Source of the DNA: Cryptomeria japonica
Lineage: Eukaryota > Streptophyta > Pinopsida > Cupressales > Cupressaceae
Length of the DNA stretch: 64,000 nucleotides
Direction: 5' to 3'
Assembly: GCF_030272615.1 (NCBI RefSeq)
Contig: NC_081413.1
Coordinates: forward strand, 338,364,802 to 338,428,801
A model generated the notes under the pieces. The model was not told the origin of the DNA, made no database searches, and worked only from the letters and a program-made list of their open reading frames with translations. Each line of letters starts with the position of its first letter. The first letter of the stretch is position 1. Positions 57,561 through 64,000 of this stretch are shown here, piece by piece. Made by a program: the position numbers and the translations under genes.

Positions 57561-58956
57561 CATTGCCAAATCCCTCACCGAAATTGAGAAACAAGACTTC
57601 ATCAACTTCCTTACAGAGGTTAAAATCAATTTTGCATGGTTCTATTCCGATATGCCAGGGTTGGATCCTGCCTTGGTGGTTCACAATCTCATCGTCCGCC
57701 CAGATGCAAAACCTGTAAAACAAAAACTCCGCAAAATGCACCCACATATTGCTCTCTTGGTCAAGGCAGAACTTCAAAAGTTGTTAGACACAAAATTTAT
57801 CAAACCCATAGACTACGTTGAATGGGTCTCCAACATTGTACCTATCGACAAACCTGCTGGGGGCATCCGCATTTGCACAGATTTCTGAGATCTAAATATA
57901 GCTTGTCCTAAAGATGATTTCCCACTCCTAAACATAGATATGATTGTGGATCTTACAATAGGATATGAAATGCTATCACTAATGGATGGGTTTTCTGGAT
58001 ACAACCAAATCAGGATAGCAGATGAGGATCAACATAAAACTGCATTCACAACACCATGGGGTACTTTTTATTATCGGGTCATGCCTTTTGGCCTTAAAAA
58101 TGTTGGAGCTACATATCAACGAGCAATGACAACAATTTTTCATGACCTCTTGCACAAAATTATGGAGGACTACGTGGATGATCTGCTAGGCAAATCCAAG
58201 ACAAGACAAGAGCACATCCCTATTCTAAAACAGATCTTCGAAAGATTGGAAAAATACAAGCTGTGCCTAAATCCCAAAAAGTGTGTGTTTGGCGTCACAT
58301 CAGAAAAACTACTAGGATTCATTGTTTCCTGCAGAGGCATCAAGGTTGATCCCAAAAAGGTAAAAGCTATTATGGAAATGCCTCCACCAAAAGCTCTCAG
58401 ACAACTACGCAGTCTCCAGGGAAAACTCCAATCTGTCAGGCGTTTCATTTCACAGCTAGCCGACAAGTGCCATCCATTTGCACACCTGTTACATAAAGAC
58501 ACAAAATTCAAATGGGATTGCCTCTGTCAAAAGGCCTTTGAAAAATTAAAAGAATATCTAGCATCACCTCCAATTTTGATGCCACCTACCCCTGTAAAAC
58601 CCCTCATTTTGTACATATGTGCTACTACAGTGGCATTGGGGGCATTACTGGCACAAACAGATGATCAAGGGAAGGAACACGCCATTTACTACATCAGTTG
58701 GACGTTGGTAGGATATGAACTCAATTACACCCCCATTGAAAGAGTATGTTTGGTATTAGTGTTCAGCACACAGAAACTATGACACTATATGCTAAATAAT
58801 AAGACAAAATTAATTGTTAAAATTGATCCACTTAAATATCTCTTGTCCAAAGCTGCTCTCACTGGCAGAACTGCCAAATGGGTCATGCTCTTAAGTGAGT
58901 TTGACATTGAATATGTGGACAGAAAGGCAATCAAGGGACAAGTCATTACAGATTAG
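57556..58956 (+). pseudogene. pol: Reverse transcriptase and Ty3-type RNase H (C)
   Basis: Motifs in order: FAWFYSDMPGLDPALV, VSNIVPIDKPAGGIRICTDF, then a TGA at 57886-57888 where Arg is expected before DLNIACPKDDF, LMDGFSGYNQI, MPFGLKNVGATYQ and an intact YVDD (near 58170). LNPKKCVFGVTSEKLLGFIV follows. RNase H has LILYICATTVALGALLAQ (catalytic Asp changed), HAIYYISWTLVGYELNYTP and ends with DIEYVDRKAIKGQV. Stops at 58780-58782 and 58954-58956. Confidence 0.88.
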
Positions 58957-59400
58957 TTGGCTGAAGCTCCACTTCCAAGCGACCATCCTCTTCTCATAGA
59001 ATTACTAGATAAGTTCATTATGACTGTTACCACATCCTCCACATGGAAATTGTATTTTCATGGCTCCTACACTCAAAATGGATCGGGGGCAGGAATATTA
59101 TTGGTCACACCTCAAGGAGATGGCATCCCCAAATCATACAAGATAGCCTTTACATGTACTAATAACATAGCAGAATACGAGGCCCTCATCACAGGTTTAT
59201 GCTTGGCTATCCATTAGAAAATAAAGAATTACAAGTCTATGGCAATTCCCAGCTTGTCATAAAATAGGTCAATGATGAATACCAGACAAAAGATGATAAA
59301 CTCCTTCCCTACCATACCATGGTTGAAGATCTTAAGCAACATTTCATGGCAACCAAGTTTGATCAAATCCCATGAACAAACAACAGGGCTACAGATGCAA
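58957..59400 (+). pseudogene. Archaeal-type RNase H (C)
   Basis: The standard Tat position, after the Ty3-type RNase H. WKLYFHGSYTQNGSGAGIL shows His where the first catalytic Asp (FDGS) should be. NIAEYEALITG keeps the Glu; VYGNSQLVI has Asn for the second Asp; NRATDAMATI keeps the last Asp. Stops lie at 59215, 59264 and 59372. Two of four catalytic residues are therefore lost. Confidence 0.82.
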
Positions 59401-60794
59401 TGGCCACCATTGGCTCCCTCCTTCAAATGCCAACACATAGTCAGAAGTGCGAGTTCTTGGTCGAGAAATTATTTATACTGGCATACGACCTACCAGAGTC
59501 TGAAATGGTGTGTGTTCTCGTTGGTCCCAAGTCCCCTTGGTACCAAGAAACCTTCGCTTTCCTCAAAGACAACACCATTCCCCCACATCTCACCAAAATG
59601 CAACAACAAACTTTCATCCGCCGATGTGCCCGTTACACCATCCTTGCAGACACCTTGTTCAGAAGGCATTTTGATGGTTCCCTCCTAAGGTGTTTAGATA
59701 AACAAGAAGCCGAATGGGCATTACATGAAGTACATGAGGGCATCTGTGGGGCACACTCAAGGGGACTCACATTGGCTAAAAAACTTTTGAGAATAGGATA
59801 CTATTGGCCTAAAATGGAAGAAGATGCATACAACTATGTGAAGAAATGCATCCCTTGCCAGCAGCATGGCGACAAGATTCATGCACCATCAGAAGAATTG
59901 CAGCCATTCATTACACCATGGCCCTTCTCACAGTGGGGGCTCGATCTCATTGGGAAAATCCACCCTTCATCTTCCAACGGACATAAATTCATTATCACCA
60001 CCACCGAATACTTCACCAAGTGGGTAGAGGCTATCCCTCTTACTTTCACCACCAGCAAGCAAATATCCAAATTCATCTTGAACTACCTAATCTGCTGATA
60101 TGGCATCCCAAAAGTTATCATCACAGATAATGGTAAACAATTTAAAAACCAGGATGTCAAAGAACTCTGCCACAAATTCAACATCCAACACCGCTTCTCC
60201 ACTCCATATTATCCCCAAGGAAATGGCCAAGCTGAGGCTTCTAATAAAACCCTAATAAAAATCCTCAAAAAGACAGTCAATGAAGCGAGTCGTGATTGGC
60301 ACCTCCAAATCCATCCTGCATTGTGGGCCTACCGCACCTCCATCTGCACCCCCACAAGTGCCACTTCTTATTCCCTAGTATTTGGTTCCAAAGCTATCCT
60401 TCCCCTTGAGATTGAGATCCCCTCTCTAAGGGTATCACTGCAAAACATCCTACCAGAGGAAGAATACAGAATTGCCCACTTACAAGAGCTAGAATTGTTA
60501 GATGAAAGGCGCCTCAAGGCCTTGAATCATCTCCGGGTATATCAAAACCGTCTGCGCATGAGTTATCATAAAAAAGTCAGAACCCAAGAATTCCAAGTTG
60601 GTGATCTTGTCCTCATGGAGAATTAGAAAAATCTACAAGAAAGAGAAAAGAAAGGCAAGTTCGAGCCTAATTGGCTTGTACCATATGTAATCACAGCGAA
60701 ATATGGATCAGGAGCTTATCAGTTGGCTACTCCTAAAGGCGATCCTTTGGATGATCCGATGAATATTATGCACCTCAAAAGGTTTTATGCTTAG
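59400..60794 (+). pseudogene. int: Integrase (C)
   Basis: Zinc region HEGICGAHSRG with KKCIPCQQHG, intact. Core: D in QWGLDLIGKI, E context GQAEASNKT, D in IITDNGKQF, all three kept. The frame is open from about 59375 to the TGA at 60096-60098, continues through LWAYRTSICTPTSA to a TAG at 60626, and ends at TAG 60792-60794. These are single stops in otherwise intact sequence, so integrase is the best preserved domain of C. Confidence 0.88.
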
Positions 60795-60870
60795 TCCTCA
60801 GAAAGTCTGAAATTGTCAAAAAAATAAAAAAATGAAAAAAAAAAGATCCTGAAAAAATTGTCACTTTGGT

Positions 60871-60992
60871 GCAAACCTGGCAAACAGGCACCTTATGATA
60901 CAAAAAAATTAAAAAAAAAATCAGAAAAAGAAAGAAAAACAATTCGTGGCACTATGGGCAAGTATCTTGGTGAAAACCTCTATGCAGGTGCC
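60871..60992 (+). repeat. Paired GAAAACCTGGCAAACAGG motif of C
   Basis: Copies at 60871-60892 (gcaaacctggcaaacaggca) and 60972-60992 (gaaaacctctatgcaggtgc), 80-180 bp after the integrase stop. Confidence 0.75.
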
Positions 60993-61901
60993 AAGGTAAA
61001 TAATCGGATCCACTGTCTATCATGTTGATACTACAAATCATCTACCATCTAGCCCACCCATGCACAACATTCCTTCTTTTCTGCCTCCCAATAAAACATG
61101 CGTATGATGATGAGTCTTCGCCTAAGTCATGAACAAGAAATGTCCCAGTGAAACTGAGCTTTTATGCCTCTGTATAAGCTTCAATAAGTCTTGAGAAACA
61201 ATCCCAAGTCCATCCTAGTTCTACTCTTGGTAAGAGGTATCATTTGGTCACAAGGAAGAGACTTGTTAGATTTTGTTAGATCTTTTCATATAGGCTTGCA
61301 TCTTTTGCCCTACAACTACCACTATTTATGACTGCCTGGGTTCTTCCATATCCAGGTATGTTATGATAGGTGCATACTAGGGCATATTTCATAGTATGGC
61401 ATGTTTTGGATCCTGCTTGTATAAACTGGTGACCTGGTACTAGTGTTTATCAACACTTACCTTCTCGTGCACAAGAGGTATCAGTGTGTTTGAGGGTTTC
61501 CTTGCACAAACCCACAAATTTGTATTAGTGTTTCTTAACACTTGCATTGTTGTGTGCAAGAAATTCCCATTTGTCTGCAGAGTCAGTCCACACCTTGGGT
61601 TTCTCATGGCATCCTGATTTCTATAATCAGTGGTGCAAGTCACTCAGGGCAACATCAAACTAGGTTGGCTCTCCACATTTATTGTGCACAAAATCTCACC
61701 ATCATTCCATCAAATCCTAAATTCAATAATCCCATGGAGTTCTCAATTGCCCCCATTTTTCTCCACGGTCTCGCATCTCTTATTCTTCTTTCAAAATACC
61801 TCATGACTATTTCATATATCTTCCTCATTTATCCCTTCCACCCTAATTTTTCTTCCTCTATTTTTCTTTTTTTTCCTCACATAATCAATTATGATTCTAA
61901 T
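60993..61901 (+). other. 3' region of C with two small hairpins
   Basis: No gene recognised. Two inverted repeats, AGTGTTtatcAACACT (61442-61457) and AGTGTTtcttAACACT (61527-61542), each form a 6-bp stem with a 4-base loop. They lie in a degenerate 86-bp duplication that also contains cttgcacaa/gtgtgcaag words. Confidence 0.55.
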
Positions 61902-62450
61902 TCATGTCTTATACAGGATGTATCCCTCCTGAAACCAGATGTTGTGATCGATCATGTCTTATATAGGATGTATCTTTCCTGAAACCAGACGTTGTGATCT
62001 GATCATGTCTTATGCAGGATGAATCCTTCCTGAAACTAGACGTTGTGATCTGATCATGTCTTATACAGGATGAATCCTTCCTGAAACCAGATGCTCTTAT
62101 CATCTCTTATAGAGGATGAATCCTTCCTGAAACCGGACGCTCTGATCATGTCTTATACAGGATGAATCCTTCCTGAAACCAGACGTTCGTTGTGATTGAT
62201 CATGTCTTATATAGGATGAATCCTTCCTGAAACCAGACGTTATGATCAATCATGTCTTATACAGGATGAATCCTTCCTGAAACCAAACACTCTTATCATG
62301 TCTTATACAGGATGAATCCTTTCTGAAACCAGACGTTGTGATCAATCATGTCTTATACAAGATGAATCCTTCCTGAAACCAAACACTTTGATCATCTTTG
62401 TCTTATACATGATGAATTCTTCTTGAAACCAGACTGAATCTAGATCTTAT
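61902..62450 (+). repeat. Eleven-unit tandem array in the 3' region of C
   Basis: Units of 46-54 bp: catgtcttatacaggatgaa, then tccttcctgaaaccagac and a variable tail gttgtgatcgat, gctcttat or similar. Units with the two tail types alternate. The last unit is degenerate. It is related to 2470-2563 in A0. Confidence 0.92.
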
Positions 62451-62521
62451 CAATCGAATCAAATCAAATATATCAGGATATCAATTTTGCAAAACTCCAA
62501 AGATCAAATACCTCAATTGAT

Positions 62522-62656
62522 CTCCCGAGGGGGCATCACCATACCGTAATCTATAAATCAAGAGCTAGGGCATCCTATCAAACCAATATCAGCATCAAAA
62601 CAAGATTATTCTTTGAATCAATGTGTCATCACACCTCACTTCAAAGAGGGGCAAAA
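62522..62656 (+). other. Upstream G-tract and polypurine tract of C
   Basis: CTCCCGAGGGGGCAT (62522-62536) lies about 110 bp before the PPT AAAGAGGGGCAAAA (62643-62656), which abuts the LTR. Confidence 0.8.
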
Positions 62657-63772
62657 TGTAGACACTTAAGAATAATTATTTTAATTATTTTTAATTCCTC
62701 ACATAATTAATTAATTAATTATGTTAATTAAAATTCTTCTCAATATTAATTAAATATAATTAATATTGTCACTATAGCATATGATTTATTTAATAAATAA
62801 ATCCCTTTCTTTATTCTTCTAAAAAATCAAATCCTCACAAATCTTCCTCTTAGCTAATTAATTTCAATTAATTAGTTAACCTACATGATTCCTACAAATC
62901 ATCTTCTTAATTCATCATTAACCTGATAAATTCTTCTAGAAACTCCCTAAACTCACTTAACATTATTCTTCTAATTTTTTATTCCCTCCACTCATTCTCT
63001 CTCCTAGTCAAATTCTCCTACAAATATAAATCCCACCTAACATTTCCTCTAATCCCTCTCCTAATGAGTCATTAATGGCTAATCATCATGATTAGCCACA
63101 AAGTCAACTCTTTGTCTTTTCATCCAGGCACTAGCTTTAAATGCTCTTTTTCTAGATGAATGTAAGATTTTCAAAATCTCACATTCCTCTAGGCATTTCC
63201 CTCTCCCAAGGAATTTTTAATTCCTTTTTATCTTCTAATCCCCATAATATCCATTTTTGGATTATTTTTAGTTCTTCCAATGCATCTTGTAGAGTGTGGA
63301 GATACGAAATGCCTTTAAGGCATATTTCTTGGTCTCCACACCCTCTCTTGGAGCTTGTGTGAGCTCATAAGTAAATCTTAGCCCTTCATCTTGAATTCAT
63401 CCTAGCCATCCATTTTCCTCTCCTCTTCCTATAAAATAGGGTTCCATCCCTTCATTCAAAACATCTTGAAATCCAGTAAGCTTATGCTGCCCTTTTGAGC
63501 CCAGGAAATCATCTTGGTAACTTGATCATCTCATCCTTATCATTCATCCTTATCATTTGTGCACAATATTGCAGAGCCATCCACATCCAGCAACCAAAGG
63601 AGCACATCAAGTGGAGCATTATCAAGGGGCACCTTCGCTTCATCAAGCTCAATCCGAAGGAGAAGGTAAAATAGCAAGGTGAAATGGCCTTTTAATGATA
63701 TTTTAGCATTCTACATGTTTATTTCGTTATGTTTTGATCAGTTTACCTTTCAAATTTGTTTTCCCCTCTTCA
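62657..63772 (+). repeat. 3' LTR of C
   Basis: Starts TGTAGACACTT, ends CCTCTTCA, 1116 bp like its partner. TATA box (cctataaaatag) near 63430. Followed by the CATTC target duplication. Confidence 0.95.
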
Positions 63773-63777
63773 CATTC

Positions 63778-64000
63778 CTAATTAAATCTTTAGGGAACTG
63801 AAATTGATGAGGCTTACCTTTACAGACCGCCCTCTTTCTAAACATGCCATTCAAAAAGTCCTCAGGGTCTGCACATCTTAAAACTATAGTTGATAGCCTA
63901 TATGGCTTAAAGAATTCTTCAAAATATTTCCAGCCACCTTTGGTGATTACAAAATGGTGGGCCATGGTGATAGTTGGGAAAATGGTCCCCTTACCCCTAT
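63778..64000 (-). repeat. 5' LTR of B, resumed after C
   Basis: Continues the LTR ORF of B on the minus strand (63965-63773: AHHFVITKGGWKYFEEFF, matching AHHFIITKGCWKYFEEFF in the other LTR at about 35945) and runs off the window. The remaining about 3 kb of this LTR, and the rest of F, must lie to the right. Confidence 0.9.

Larger units (their letters stand above)
49367..63772 (+). mobile_element. C: complete Tat-like Ty3/gypsy element, 14.4 kb
   Basis: Two LTRs of exactly 1116 bp, flanked by CATTC (49362-49366 and 63773-63777). The empty site is visible in the other LTR of B (gaattcattccaaattaaa near 35760). Order: LTR, primer site, 3.1-kb leader with repeats, gag, PR, G-patch-like segment, linker, RT, RNase H, aRNH, IN, 3' region with tandem array, PPT, LTR. 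The LTRs differ at roughly 30-40 sites by eye (about 3 percent). Coding parts have many stops, so it is dead. Confidence 0.95.
32731..64000 (-). mobile_element. B: giant-LTR Ty3/gypsy element, interrupted by C
   Basis: On the minus strand, from right to left: 5' LTR (beyond 64000, 64000-63778, then 49366-46298), primer site (46293-46276), gag, PR, aRNH, RT, RNase H, IN, 3' LTR (39012-32731). LTR ends are TGTTA/TAACA. Without C, the length would be near 20 kb: a 7.3-kb interior and two LTRs of about 6.3 kb. Only the left target duplication (ggaac, 32726-32730) can be proposed; its partner is outside the window. The element lies within LTR F. Confidence 0.85.

Noticed and set aside
61902-62450. 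Repeat array with variable tails, CRISPR-like at first sight
   Set aside because: Tails are variants of two sequences and not unique spacers; the array is in the 3' region of a Tat element.

Overview
The window looks like intergenic DNA from the nuclear genome of a large-genome seed plant, possibly a gymnosperm. It is AT-rich and built almost entirely of nested, decayed LTR retrotransposons. I found no cellular protein-coding gene, tRNA or rRNA. The species is not identifiable from the sequence alone. Elements are named A0, A1, D, E, F, B and C here for reference.

Left part (1-16215). A0 (1-5305) is the 3' end of a Tat-like Ty3/gypsy element: a Ser/Pro/Lys-rich ORF where pol would be expected, a repeat-rich 3' region, a polypurine tract (PPT) and an LTR. 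A1 (5306-16215) is a 5'-truncated Tat-like element with RT, RNase H, a second archaeal-type RNase H (aRNH) and integrase. It is followed by a broken antisense plant mobile domain (PMD) gene, a PPT and its 3' LTR.

Middle (16216-30771). D (16216-23139) is a Copia-like non-autonomous element with a zinc-knuckle gag tail and a large unknown ORF instead of pol. Its 3' LTR carries a complete 344-bp TRIM (22679-23022) flanked by GTTTC duplications. E (about 24700-30771) is a degenerate chromovirus (gag, PR, RT, RNase H, IN, chromodomain) primed by initiator tRNA-Met.

Right part (30772-64000). F (30772-32730) is the start of an LTR of the same family as B. B lies on the minus strand, starts at 32731 inside F and runs off the right end of the window. 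B has LTRs of about 6.3 kb, and each LTR carries an ORF of more than 1100 codons in its upstream part. Its internal region is gag, PR, aRNH, RT, RNase H, IN, so the aRNH precedes RT. C (49367-63772, plus strand) is a complete 14.4-kb Tat-like element with two 1116-bp LTRs. It is inserted in B's 5' LTR and flanked by CATTC duplications.

The nesting order is E, then F, then B, then C, with D and its TRIM to the left. The strongest candidate for something new is B: giant LTRs with an embedded ORF, a U3 holding repeated units with five perfect CACGTG boxes, and an unusual RNase H position.
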